From positions 372,001-436,000 of the forward strand of contig CAWGLW010000006.1 in assembly GCA_963823525.1 (NCBI GenBank): a DNA stretch of 64,000 nucleotides, read 5' to 3'. Positions 34,326 to 43,031 of this stretch are shown here, one piece after another. The notes under the pieces are model-generated. The model was given only the letters and a program-made list of their open reading frames with translations. It did no database searches and was not told where the DNA came from. Both the position numbers and the translations under genes were made by a program. Numbering within the stretch: the stretch's first letter is position 1; each line of letters starts with the position of its first letter. The stretch is from CAWGLW01 sp963823525 (lineage in GTDB: Bacteria; Pseudomonadota; Gammaproteobacteria; Steroidobacterales; Steroidobacteraceae).

Positions 34326-35834
34326 TCAAACCGACAGGTCGATCCAGGTCGTCTTCAGTTCCGTGTACTTGTCAAACGCGTGCAACGACTTGTCACGGCC
34401 CGTGCCTGATTGCTTGAACCCACCGAAGGGTACCGTGATGTCGTCGGCGTCATAGCAGTTGACGTACACGAGGCCCGAACGAAGCGCACGTGCCATCCGA
34501 TGTGCCCGCGTGATGTCCCGGGTCCAGACCGCCGCCGCAAGGCCGTAGATAACCGAGTTACCAACCCGCACGGCTTCGTCTGCGTCATTGACCGTCAGGG
34601 TGGCCAGCACGGGGCCAAAGATCTCCTCACGGGCGATACGCATCTCGGGGCGAACCTCATCGAAAATCGTCGCCTCGACATAGCACCCGCCACTGTCCGC
34701 GAGTACCTGCCCGCCTCCGGTCAGTATCTGCCCACCCTCCTGACGGCCACTTTCGATGTAACCGAGCACGGTGCTCATCTGCGCCGGGTCGACCATGGCG
34801 CCGAGCCGCGTCGCCGGGTCAAGCGGATCACCGACCTGGAAAGCGCGCGCCGCGGCGACGATCCGCTCGAGCACCGCATCGTGCACCGAGGACTCGACAA
34901 TCAATCTGGAGCCGGCCGAGCACATCTCGCCCTGGTTGAAGAAAATCGCCGATGCGGCGGCCTCGGCCGCACGGTCGAGATCCGGACAGTCGGCCAGAAT
35001 AATATTCGGCGACTTGCCTCCACACTCGAGCCAGACTCGCTTCATGTTCGACTGCCCGGCGTACTGAAGCATCAGCTTGCCCGTGCGCGTCGATCCGGTG
35101 AAGGCAATGCAGTCGACATCCATGTGCAGGGCCAGCGCCTGTCCGACGGTGCCGCCGTAACCGGGCAGAACATTGAAGACACCGTCCGGGATGCCCGCCT
35201 CTGAGGCCAGCTGCGCGATCCGTATCGCGGTGAGCGGGGACTTTTCCGATGGCTTCAGAACCAGCGAATTTCCGGCAGCCAATGCAGGGCCGGTCTTCCA
35301 GGCCGCCATGATCAACGGAAAATTCCAGGGCACTATCGCCGCGACGACGCCCACGGGCTGCCGCGTGACCAGCGCGAGAGCGTCCCGTCCGGTCGGCGCC
35401 ACCTCGTCATAAACCTTGTCGATCGCCTCGGCATACCAGGCGATGCAGCGTGCCGTCGCCGGAATGTCGACAGCCAGGCTGTCTGCTATCGGTTTGCCCA
35501 TGTCGAGCGTTTCCAGCAGGGCGAGTTCCTGCGCGTGCTCGGCGATCAACCCGGCAAATCGCTGCAGCACGCGCTTGCGCTCACGGGGCGGTTGCCCGGC
35601 CCAGACGTCCTGCTCAAACGCCCGCCGGGCGGCCGCAACCGCGTGATCCGCGTCAGCCGTATCACAGGCCGCGACGCGGGCAAGCAGCCTTCCATCGATC
35701 GGGCTCAGGCAGTCAAAGCGCTCCCCGGAAGCGGCCGCGACGTAACGGCCATTTATAAACGCATCGCCGTTGATCTGCAGTCCCTCGGCGCGGGCTCGCC
35801 ACCCGGCCGCAGAGTTATCGCCATTGCTGTTCAT
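34326..35834 (-). CDS. puuC: Gamma-glutamyl-gamma-aminobutyraldehyde dehydrogenase (PuuC-like aldehyde dehydrogenase)
   Basis: NAD(P)-dependent aldehyde dehydrogenase of 502 residues, third step of the Puu pathway. Visible sites are the catalytic Asn in VPWNFPLIM, the cofactor loop FTGSTRTGKLM, Glu in LECGGKSPNI, the nucleophilic Cys in FFNQGEMCSAGSR, and EEIFGPVL. It starts at the ATG at 35834, chosen because homology begins shortly after and the upstream 29 codons look non-coding. It is divergent from a class III aminotransferase across 133 bp. A wider role on 4-aminobutanal from SpuC is plausible. Confidence 0.9.
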   Translation of the reverse strand: MNSNGDNSAAGWRARAEGLQINGDAFINGRYVAAASGERFDCLSPIDGRLLARVAACDTADADHAVAAARRAFEQDVWAGQPPRERKRVLQRFAGLIAEHAQELALLETLDMGKPIADSLAVDIPATARCIAWYAEAIDKVYDEVAPTGRDALALVTRQPVGVVAAIVPWNFPLIMAAWKTGPALAAGNSLVLKPSEKSPLTAIRIAQLASEAGIPDGVFNVLPGYGGTVGQALALHMDVDCIAFTGSTRTGKLMLQYAGQSNMKRVWLECGGKSPNIILADCPDLDRAAEAAASAIFFNQGEMCSAGSRLIVESSVHDAVLERIVAAARAFQVGDPLDPATRLGAMVDPAQMSTVLGYIESGRQEGGQILTGGGQVLADSGGCYVEATIFDEVRPEMRIAREEIFGPVLATLTVNDADEAVRVGNSVIYGLAAAVWTRDITRAHRMARALRSGLVYVNCYDADDITVPFGGFKQSGTGRDKSLHAFDKYTELKTTWIDLSV

Positions 35835-35905
35835 CGTCAGGGTCTCACCTCGAAAAGAAATCCGGAGCGGCTCGGGCCACGGGTGCCGTCGAGTTTCCGG
35901 CGCGT

Positions 35906-35934
35906 TTGAGGGGGGTGTCAATTTTTCCTATTAT
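35906..35934 (+). promoter_or_regulatory. Sigma-70-type promoter for the omega-aminotransferase gene
   Basis: TTGAGG (35906-35911), 17-bp spacer, TATTAT (35929-35934). This is the best promoter match I found in the window. The predicted transcription start near 35941 leaves about 27 nt before the ATG at 35968 and would leave almost no leader for a TTG at 35944, which supports the ATG. Confidence 0.7.
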
Positions 35935-35967
35935 CCGTAGTCTTTGCCCTCAATCAGGTGCCCGAAA

Positions 35968-37296
35968 ATGCCCGCCCACGATAAGCTCGATCGCGATCAG
36001 CTCGAAGCCTTCTGGATGCCGTTCACGGCGAATCGCCAGTTCAAGGCCAATCCCCGCATCCTTGCGCGGGCCCAGGGCATGCATTACTGGACCGACGACG
36101 GGCGCCAGATACTCGATGGCGTCGCGGGCCTGTGGTGCGTCAATGCCGGCCACGGCCGCAAGGAAATCGCCGAGGCCGTCGGCACGCAGGCGGCGACGAT
36201 GGAGTACGCGCCACCGTTCCAGATGGGCCACCCCGGCGCCTTTAAACTCGCCAACGTCGTCGCCGACCTGATGCCGGACGGGCTCGATCACGTCTTTTTC
36301 ACCAACTCGGGCTCCGAGTCGGTCGATACCGCGCTGAAGATTGCGCTCGCCTACCATCGCGCGCGGGGCGAAGGTACGCGCACACGGTTCGTGGGCCGCG
36401 AGCGTGGCTATCACGGCGTGGGGTTCGGCGGCATTTCGGTCGGCGGCATGGTCAACAACCGCAAGTGGTTCGGCAGCCTGCTGCCCGGCGTCGATCACCT
36501 GCCGCACACGCACAACCTCGAGCACAACGCATTCACGCGTGGCCAGCCCGCCTGGGGCGCACACCTGGCGGACCCGCTGGAGGACATCGTCGCGCTGCAT
36601 GATGCGAGCAATATCGCCGCCGTGATCGTCGAGCCGGTGGCCGGCTCGACCGGCGTGCTGATTCCCCCGCAGGGTTACCTCAGGCGCCTTCGCGAGATCT
36701 GCGACAGGCATGGCATCCTGCTGATTTTCGATGAGGTCATCACCGGCTTCGGACGCCTCGGATCGAATTTCGCGGCCCAGCATTTTGATGTCACACCGGA
36801 CATGATCACGATGGCCAAGGGTCTGTCCAACGGTGCCGTGCCCATGGGCGCCGTCGGGGTTCGAAAGGAGATCTACGAGACCTTCATGCAGGGACCTGAC
36901 AACGCCGTCGAACTGTTTCACGGGTACACGTATTCTGCGCACCCGGTGGCCTGTGCCGCCGCGCTGGCAGCGCAGGAGATCTACCACAGCGAAGCGTTGT
37001 TCGAACGTGCTGGCAAGATGGCCGCCCCGTTTGCCGACGGTGTCCATTCGCTCAAGGGTCTGCCGCACGTGCAGGACATTCGAAATACCGGCCTGGTTGG
37101 CGCAGTCGACCTCGAATCACTGCCGGGCAAGCCGGGCGCGCGCGCCTATGATGTATTCCTGCGGGCTTTCCAGAAAGGCATCCTGGTACGGGTCAGCGGT
37201 GACGTCATCGCGCTGTCGCCGCCACTGATCATCGAACAGGCCCATATCGACGAGTTGTTCGGCAGGCTCGGCGAGGCATTGCGCGAAGCCGGCTGA
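35968..37296 (+). CDS. Omega-amino acid:pyruvate aminotransferase (class III, BauA-like)
   Basis: 442 residues. PLP-enzyme marks are FWMPFTANRQFK, DGVAGLWCVNAGHGR, TNSGSESVDTALK, GYHGVGFGG, FDEVITGFGRLG and the PLP lysine in MTMAKGLSNGAVPMG. It most resembles beta-alanine or omega-amino-acid:pyruvate transaminases, which could act on beta-alanine or GABA produced by polyamine breakdown. Transcribed from a near-consensus promoter and divergent from puuC. An SDR gene follows 100 bp downstream. Confidence 0.9.
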   Translation: MPAHDKLDRDQLEAFWMPFTANRQFKANPRILARAQGMHYWTDDGRQILDGVAGLWCVNAGHGRKEIAEAVGTQAATMEYAPPFQMGHPGAFKLANVVADLMPDGLDHVFFTNSGSESVDTALKIALAYHRARGEGTRTRFVGRERGYHGVGFGGISVGGMVNNRKWFGSLLPGVDHLPHTHNLEHNAFTRGQPAWGAHLADPLEDIVALHDASNIAAVIVEPVAGSTGVLIPPQGYLRRLREICDRHGILLIFDEVITGFGRLGSNFAAQHFDVTPDMITMAKGLSNGAVPMGAVGVRKEIYETFMQGPDNAVELFHGYTYSAHPVACAAALAAQEIYHSEALFERAGKMAAPFADGVHSLKGLPHVQDIRNTGLVGAVDLESLPGKPGARAYDVFLRAFQKGILVRVSGDVIALSPPLIIEQAHIDELFGRLGEALREAG

Positions 37297-37396
37297 GGCG
37301 GCCCAGGGCCGAGGCGACTGTGTCATCCGGTCGGACTCCGGCCGGGCGGCAGATCGAAAGAACGGACTTGCCAGTTTGACTGTCGGGATAAACCTG

Positions 37397-38137
37397 ATGA
37401 CCGGCCGGATCGACGAGAAAAAGGTAGCACTGGTGATCGGCGCAGGGGACGCGACGGGCTCTGCGATTGCCCGCCGGTTCGCGCGCGAGGGTTATGTGGC
37501 GTGCATGACCCGACGCAGCGCCGACAAGTTGCAGCCACTCGTTGAGGAAATTCGCGCCGCCGGCGGAGAAGCGCATGGCTTTGCATCGGACGCGCGCGAC
37601 GAGGAGCAAGTGGCCGGACTTGTCGAGCACGTCGAATCGCAAATCGGCCCGATCGAGTTATTCGTATTCAACATCGGCGCGAACGTCCCCTGCAGCATTC
37701 TGGAAGAGACGGCCCGAAGGTATTTCAAGGTCTGGGAAATGGCCTGCTTTGCAGGCTTTCTGACCGGTCAGGCCGTGGCGAAACGCATGGCTGCCCGCCG
37801 ACGCGGCACGATTCTGTTCACGGGAGCCACCGCGGCACTGCGGGGCAGTGCGTCCTTTGCCGCGTTCGCGACAGCCAAGCACGGCCTTCGGGCGCTGGCG
37901 CAAAGCATGGCGCGGGAACTCGGCCCGATGAACATCCACGTGGCGCACGTGATCATCGACGGCGCGATCGATACCGCGTTCATCCGCGAGAACTTCCCTG
38001 CCATGTACGCCGCAAAGGATCAGGACGGCATCCTGTCGCCGGCGCACATTGCAGACGCCTACTGGTACCTGCACAGACAACCGCGTGATGCCTGGACATT
38101 TGAAATCGACCTGCGCCCATGGATTGAGCGCTGGTAA
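37397..38137 (+). CDS. SDR-family oxidoreductase-like protein lacking the catalytic tyrosine
   Basis: 246-residue Rossmann-fold protein from the ATG at 37397 (an in-frame TTG at 37376 is the alternative). The nucleotide-binding region reads LVIGAGDATGSAIARRFA, and the usual NNAG site is replaced by FNIGAN. The catalytic YxxxK motif is FATAK: Phe157 replaces Tyr while Lys161 is kept (FAAFATAKHGLRALAQ). The C-terminus (DGAIDTAFIRENFP, WTFEIDLRPW) matches a recognisable SDR subgroup sharing this pattern. Standard dehydrogenase chemistry is doubtful; substrate unknown. Confidence 0.85.
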   Translation: MTGRIDEKKVALVIGAGDATGSAIARRFAREGYVACMTRRSADKLQPLVEEIRAAGGEAHGFASDARDEEQVAGLVEHVESQIGPIELFVFNIGANVPCSILEETARRYFKVWEMACFAGFLTGQAVAKRMAARRRGTILFTGATAALRGSASFAAFATAKHGLRALAQSMARELGPMNIHVAHVIIDGAIDTAFIRENFPAMYAAKDQDGILSPAHIADAYWYLHRQPRDAWTFEIDLRPWIERW

Positions 38138-38225
38138 CGACAGTCCCACGATTGCCGGTGAGCGTGAAGGCGGGGGGCCTTCAAGTGCGGCGGCCATTCA
38201 TCGCCGCCGTGCCGACACAGTAATA

Positions 38226-38260
38226 AAACCGCCCGGCCCATTACCCGGGCCGGGCGGTTT
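38226..38260 (-). terminator. Hairpin terminator after the TorF porin gene
   Basis: A perfect 14-bp stem (AAACCGCCCGGCCC at 38226-38239, complement at 38247-38260) with a 7-nt loop. On the minus strand it runs into TTTTATTA, so it serves mainly the porin gene. It also follows the convergent SDR gene by 88 bp. Confidence 0.85.
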
Positions 38261-38298
38261 CCAGTCAGTTGCGCGCTCGTCGCGCCTCAATCAGCCGA

Positions 38299-39030
38299 TC
38301 AGTCTTTCGACCACGGGAACGAGGTTGACACCGAGAACACGACACGTCCGTCCGTGCTGAACACGTCTTTGTCTTTGCACTCCGGGTAGAAGTCCGAGTC
38401 CAGGCCCCTGCAAAGGTCGTCGAGGTCGTCAAGGTCGCTTCCATCGACCCAGGCCAGCCCGAACTCAAAGTTGCTCCAGCCGTAGGTCACACCCAGCGAC
38501 CAGTCGAAGTAGTCGTCCGAGCCCCAGAACTGCCCGTCACTGTAGCCAACGTGCGCGTTGAGGCCAAAGCCCGCCGGCAGCTCGAACGTACCGTTACCTT
38601 CCACGTAGACGGCGTCCTGGTCAGCCGCTGCGAAGTCAGGCGAATACCAGACCTTGCCTTCGAGCCAGTTCCACCCAAGCCCGAAATAGAATTCGCCGAA
38701 ATCGACGTCGTCGGCGCCCGGAAACCAGTAATAGTTGTAGCCGACGTCCCAGGTAATCGCATCGCCACCGGCGAAGCCGGCGTACAGGTCGATTTCCACG
38801 CTTTCGTCGCAGCAATCACCCCAGTCGACATTGCTTGCCCAGGTACCCGCGTAAAGGCCGCTGTCGCCCGCCCAGTCAACGCCACCCTGCAAAGCGGGCT
38901 TGCCGGCGGTCTGCGTGATGCCGCGCCACATGTAGTCGCTGACGACCGCGACGTTGCCCGAAAATTCGGCGCTCGCCGTTGAGGCGCACGCCATCAGGAT
39001 TACCGCTGCCAAACCTCTTCCAAATTTCAT
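38299..39030 (-). CDS. TorF-family putative outer-membrane porin
   Basis: 243-residue outer-membrane beta-barrel protein. The ATG at 39030 has GAGGG 5-9 nt upstream and opens a signal peptide cut after ASTASA. The mature start (FSGNVAVVSDYMWRGITQT) is the family signature (Gcw_chp/TorF). Alternating aromatic strands such as WDVGYNYYWFPG and FDWSLGVTYGW follow. It ends in SFPW with extra charged residues rather than a terminal Phe. An acidic patch with several Asp near residues 200-220 and four Cys is present. Solute unknown. Confidence 0.9.
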   Translation of the reverse strand: MKFGRGLAAVILMACASTASAEFSGNVAVVSDYMWRGITQTAGKPALQGGVDWAGDSGLYAGTWASNVDWGDCCDESVEIDLYAGFAGGDAITWDVGYNYYWFPGADDVDFGEFYFGLGWNWLEGKVWYSPDFAAADQDAVYVEGNGTFELPAGFGLNAHVGYSDGQFWGSDDYFDWSLGVTYGWSNFEFGLAWVDGSDLDDLDDLCRGLDSDFYPECKDKDVFSTDGRVVFSVSTSFPWSKD

Positions 39031-39083
39031 GATGACCCTCACTGTTGCGAAAAAACAACGTCAATTTACCGGCCAATCAGCCA

Positions 39084-39114
39084 AATGTAGCAGATTTCGA
39101 ACAGCGTATTGCAA
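39084..39114 (-). promoter_or_regulatory. Possible promoter of the TorF porin gene
   Basis: On the minus strand, TTGCAA (39109-39114) and an extended -10 TGC-TACATT (hexamer 39084-39089) are separated by 19 bp, longer than ideal. It lies 54 bp before the start codon. By eye only. Confidence 0.35.
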
Positions 39115-39150
39115 TGCGAAAACCGATCGGCCTTGTCTTGAGGACAACTG

Positions 39151-39336
39151 CATGAATCGTGCCACGACCAAAGACCCGTACAGCGCGCCGCGCCAGCGGC
39201 CGGGCGCACCGCAAAGAAGCAGTCGCCGGCCGGCGCGCACCATCGTGGGACGGGCCGCCGCGTTACTGGCTCCGCGGCGTGTCATGCGCGCGGGCCGGAC
39301 GCCGCCAGGATCGAAGCTGTCGGAGTCGCCGGCTTA
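39151..39336 (+). CDS. Doubtful 61-aa basic ORF in the TorF-hpf intergenic region
   Basis: The 303-bp region 39031-39333 holds no recognised gene. One short ORF begins MNRATTKDPYSAPRQRP after a GAGGA ribosome-binding-like site 7 nt upstream. It is Arg/Pro/Ala-rich, as random GC-rich DNA would be, and its stop overlaps the hpf stop region on the other strand. Rated unlikely to be a gene, recorded for completeness. Confidence 0.2.
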
Positions 39337-39687
39337 GACTGGCTTCTCTCGCAAGCGCTCTTCGCCGCGCAAGGCCGCCATGCGTTGTTTGAGTTGGCGC
39401 TCTGCCGCGATAAAGGCGTCCCGCAGGACGACATAGACATCCTCGTGCTCATCGCGTTGCGGCTTTTCCATGTCGACAACGACGTCTTCGCCGGGCAGCG
39501 CGAGTTGCACCTTCACGTTGAAGACCTTGCCGTGGTTCTGATGACGATGTGGTGCATCGAGAACGACGCGGCAAGACTGTATGCGATCGCTGAATACGCC
39601 CAGGTGATCCGTGAGTTCGCGCACCCGTGTCTCGACGGCTGCTGAGGATTCCATGTGGCGAAAAGTTATCTGGACGGGAATGGTCAC
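39334..39687 (-). CDS. hpf: Ribosome hibernation promoting factor HPF/RaiA family
   Basis: Short-form hibernation factor that binds the 30S decoding centre in stationary phase. 117 residues starting at the GTG at 39687, with GAGGGA about 10 nt upstream, and beginning VTIPVQITFRHM. A longer GTG start at 39717 is possible. Features include RELTDHLGVFSDRIQSCRVVLD, the Lys/His-rich NHGKVFNVKVQLALPG strand and DVYVVLRDAFIAAERQL. No long-form C-terminal dimerisation domain is present. It is not next to rpoN or PTS genes here. Confidence 0.85.
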   Translation of the reverse strand: MTIPVQITFRHMESSAAVETRVRELTDHLGVFSDRIQSCRVVLDAPHRHQNHGKVFNVKVQLALPGEDVVVDMEKPQRDEHEDVYVVLRDAFIAAERQLKQRMAALRGEERLREKPV

Positions 39688-39901
39688 TGTTTTTTGTCCC
39701 TCTGCTGATTGCCCCACCAGTTCGACTTCAATTTATAACCCTGTCGGTGGGATAAAACTAGGTAGTACCCGCAGGGCCGCACGGGCGAGAGTCCGAGCGT
39801 AAACTGGGACTATTGGCTTTCGCAGTCCGAAAGGATCGCAGGCAACGAAAAATGAGATCCCTGGCGTGTGAAGCGGCCGCGTACGGCCGGGATTGGGTCG
39901 C

Positions 39902-41437
39902 ATGAGGCGCCCGCCGCCGCCCCCGGACCTCCCGCCGGGCCTGCTGATGCCGCAGGCCTACCCACACGCCGTCGTGCAGCCGATTCGCGTCGTCGAAACC
40001 CACGTCTCGTGGATCCTGCTGACCGGTCCCTACGCTTACAAGATCAAGAAGCCACTCAAACTCAGCTTTCTCGATTATTCCACGCTTGAGCGGCGCCGGG
40101 TCCTGTGCAATGAGGAACTGCGCCTCAACCGCCGCTACGCGCCTGACCTGTATGTCGACGTCGTGACGATATCCGCCAGCGATTCAAAATGGCGGGTCAG
40201 CGCCAATGATGAAGCCGGAGCGCTGGAATATGCCGTGCGCATGAGGCAATTCAATACGGACGACGAACTGGGCGCACTGCTGGACGCGCGTGCGGTTGGC
40301 GCCCCGGAACTGGCCGAACTCGGCGAACACATGGCCCGCTTCCATGCGCAGGCGACGCCTGCCGCTGAGCATGAAGACTTTGGATTGCCCGCGGCGGTGC
40401 ACCAGGTAACGCTGAATAACTTCACCGAACTCAGCGCCAACGCGCAGGCCTCGGGATGGCAGGAGCCGATGGCGAATTTGCGCAGGCGGGCCGACACGAT
40501 GCTCACCGCAAACCGGGCCATGATGGTTGAGCGCAAGCGCCAGGGTTCTGTTCGCGAATGCCACGGCGACCTGCATTGTGGCAACGTGGTTCGCTGGCAC
40601 GGCGCCCTGACGCCGTTCGATGGCATCGAGTTCGACCCGGCGCTGCGCTTCATCGACGTGGTCAGCGACATCGCCTTTCTCAGCATGGACCTGGCCGCCT
40701 GCGGGCGCGCGGACCTGCGCCATGCCTTGCTCAACCGGTGGGCCGAAGTCCTGGGTGACTACGAGGGACTGGCGTTACTGCCATATTTTGAGTGCTACCG
40801 CGCGCTGGTCAGGGCGAAGGTTTCCGCGCTGTTTGCCGCTCAGCTGCCGTCCGGATCGGCGTCCGCCGTCGCAGCGCTCGATAAGGCCGGGCACTACCTT
40901 CGCTGGGCCGATGCACAAGGCAATGCGGTCGCTCCGCGCCTCATTCTGACCTGTGGAGTGTCCGGCTCCGGAAAAACCTGGCTGGCACGCCGACTGGCGG
41001 AGGAACTGCCCGCATTGCACGTGCGCTCGGATGTCGAACGCAAGCGACTGACCGGGCTGGAGCCGCTGGCCGATTCCCGGTCGACGGCGGGCAGCGGCAT
41101 CTACACGCAGGAATTGACTGAGCTGACCTACGAGCGCCTGCGCGATTGCGCGAAAGGCTGCCTGCGCGGCGGCGAAAACGTCATCGTTGACGCCACATTC
41201 CTGACCAGGCGCGCACGGATGCCGCTGCTGTATCTTGCAGCGGAACTCAACGTCCCGCTGGCGATCCTGCACTGCAGCGCACCGCCTGATGTGTTGCGAA
41301 AGCGAATAGAGTCCAGGCAGCGCGGCGGGCGCGACGCCTCCGAGGCGGACAAGGTAATCCTCGAGCGTCAACTGTTTGCAACAGGAAGCCTTTTCCGGAA
41401 ACGAGCTGGCGTTTGTTCTGCCGGTGGCAACCGATAG
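39902..41437 (+). CDS. APH-like kinase fused to P-loop (AAA/zeta-toxin-like) kinase, C-terminus frameshifted
   Basis: 511 residues from the ATG at 39902. Residues 1-330 are an aminoglycoside-phosphotransferase-like kinase: KIKKPLKLSFLDYST, the catalytic ECHGDLHCGNVV, and GIEFDP with its metal Asp. Residues about 345-510 are a P-loop kinase: LTCGVSGSGKTWLARRL Walker A, HVRSDVERKRL, VIVDATFL. After ILERQL the frame diverges into ATGSLFRKRAGV and stops. Removing one T from the TTT at 41375-41377 restores QQEAFSGNELAFVLPVAT and continues to a stop at 41487-41489, a natural family C-terminus. This is a real frameshift or a sequencing error. Substrate unknown. Confidence 0.85.
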   Translation: MRRPPPPPDLPPGLLMPQAYPHAVVQPIRVVETHVSWILLTGPYAYKIKKPLKLSFLDYSTLERRRVLCNEELRLNRRYAPDLYVDVVTISASDSKWRVSANDEAGALEYAVRMRQFNTDDELGALLDARAVGAPELAELGEHMARFHAQATPAAEHEDFGLPAAVHQVTLNNFTELSANAQASGWQEPMANLRRRADTMLTANRAMMVERKRQGSVRECHGDLHCGNVVRWHGALTPFDGIEFDPALRFIDVVSDIAFLSMDLAACGRADLRHALLNRWAEVLGDYEGLALLPYFECYRALVRAKVSALFAAQLPSGSASAVAALDKAGHYLRWADAQGNAVAPRLILTCGVSGSGKTWLARRLAEELPALHVRSDVERKRLTGLEPLADSRSTAGSGIYTQELTELTYERLRDCAKGCLRGGENVIVDATFLTRRARMPLLYLAAELNVPLAILHCSAPPDVLRKRIESRQRGGRDASEADKVILERQLFATGSLFRKRAGVCSAGGNR

Positions 41438-41518
41438 CGAGCACTGCACCTCGCGCGTGCTCGAGGCTCTGCGGCCAGCCTCGCGATGATACGCGTGGAC
41501 TGACACCTCCAGCCATAC

Positions 41519-42892
41519 TCAGGCCTTGGCAGTCGATACTTCAACCGTGTGCATGTGCACATCCTGCTGCGGGTACGGGATCGATATGCCGGCCTCATCG
41601 AAGCGTTGTTTGACCCGCGCCATGACATCCCAGTAGACGTCCCAGTAATTTTCAGACTTGACCCACGGACGACAGATGAAGTTCACGGAGGAATCCGCGA
41701 GCTCGTTCAGCCTCACCACCGGCGCGGGATCTTTGAGCACCAGGGGATGACCCGTAACAACCTCTTCGAGGATCTTCGCCGCGGCCTCCTCGTCATCGTC
41801 ATAACCGATCCCGAACACCATGTCGACGCGCCGCGTTTCGCTGACGTTCGTATTGGTGATGATGCTGCCCCAGACGTTGCTGTTGGGCACAACGATCACC
41901 TGGTTATCACCGGTGATGAGCGTCGTCGAGACGAGACTCATCTCCCTGACCTTACCCGTGACGCCACCGACCGTAACCACGTTGCCCACATCAAACGGAC
42001 GGTAAATCATGATCATCAGGCCCGCCGCAAAATTGCTGAGCGTGCTTTGCATTGCGAACGCAGCAACGAAACTCGCCCCGCCAAGCATCGTTAAAAGCGG
42101 CGTCATGCGCACGCCGAGCCAGGAAAGGAGCGTGAGTGTGCCGATCAGCAAGGTCACCCAGAACGCGGCACGGGTCAGGAAGTTCTCGAGCAGTATCGAA
42201 AATTCAGTCTTCTCGGTGGCCTTGTGAACCATTCGGCGCATGAACTTGGCCAGCAGGTAGACCAGGAACAACGCGCCGAGGAAAAGCAACATCCTCCAGG
42301 CGAGCCTGATGCCGCCTTCCTTCGAAAACAGCCATTCCTCGGCAGATTTCCAGATCGTCCCGGTGTCCGTCGCTTTCAGCTCGTCGGCTCGAATTGCCGA
42401 CACGTACTTTCGATCTGCGGCAATCGCTTCGGCATCGCCACCTTTCGACTCCCAGGACTTCAGGACCGTCTCAAACCCCTGGAAGACAGGCCGGCGCTTC
42501 TCGACCAGTCCCTGCAGCTCCTCGTTCAGCTGGGGAAGCTGGTCGTCCGATGCATTGGCAATCTGGATTTTCTTTTCAACGATTTCGCTCGTGCGGGCTT
42601 CAATGACGCCCAGCCACGCGGTAGCCTCCTTGGCGAGTTCCTCGGTCGTCAGCGGCAGCACGAGCAGCGCGAGCTCGCTCGCCGGCGTTTCCACGGGTAT
42701 CGCCGTCACGGGCTCCGCCTTCCTCGTCGAAACCGGCTCCTTGACCACCGGCGGCGCCTCAGCCCCGGTCTGGGTCTCGGTGGGCGAGTCGACACCCTCT
42801 GCATCCAGCGCGTGGACCGATGGTGTCAGGATAGACAACAGCAGGCAGGTGAATCCGGCGAAAAGCGTGTGCGCGTATTTCATGCGTATCAT
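41519..42892 (-). CDS. MscS-family mechanosensitive ion channel with long periplasmic N-terminal region
   Basis: 457 residues from the ATG at 42892 (another ATG nine bases later). Signal-like hydrophobic segment to about residue 30, then about 170 residues of helical, Glu/Lys-rich extracytoplasmic sequence. Membrane spans follow near 190-290. The MscS core has the Ala/Gly-rich pore helix (QSTLSNFAAGLMIMI) and beta-domain (VGNVVTVGGVTGKVREMSLVSTTL, then VVPNSNVWGSIITN). A C-terminal alpha/beta vestibule ends at residue 457. It releases solutes or ions on membrane tension. It is divergent from the pyrophosphatase-like gene. Confidence 0.9.
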   Translation of the reverse strand: MIRMKYAHTLFAGFTCLLLSILTPSVHALDAEGVDSPTETQTGAEAPPVVKEPVSTRKAEPVTAIPVETPASELALLVLPLTTEELAKEATAWLGVIEARTSEIVEKKIQIANASDDQLPQLNEELQGLVEKRRPVFQGFETVLKSWESKGGDAEAIAADRKYVSAIRADELKATDTGTIWKSAEEWLFSKEGGIRLAWRMLLFLGALFLVYLLAKFMRRMVHKATEKTEFSILLENFLTRAAFWVTLLIGTLTLLSWLGVRMTPLLTMLGGASFVAAFAMQSTLSNFAAGLMIMIYRPFDVGNVVTVGGVTGKVREMSLVSTTLITGDNQVIVVPNSNVWGSIITNTNVSETRRVDMVFGIGYDDDEEAAAKILEEVVTGHPLVLKDPAPVVRLNELADSSVNFICRPWVKSENYWDVYWDVMARVKQRFDEAGISIPYPQQDVHMHTVEVSTAKA

Positions 42893-43031
42893 GGCAGCGA
42901 AAAAATCCGTCCAGTTCGAGGGAAGTGCGCGCACCATAAAGGCTGCCGGTGCCGCGGGCAAGCCGGTCACCGCAAGGTGACTGGCCACGCACGCCGGGTC
43001 GTTGCATCGCAGGATCGTCTAACCTTGACGT

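Noticed and set aside
39718..39901. GC-rich leader with several short stems before the APH-like kinase, considered as a riboswitch
   Set aside because: No known riboswitch core could be recognised; only ordinary divergent-promoter sequence is supported.
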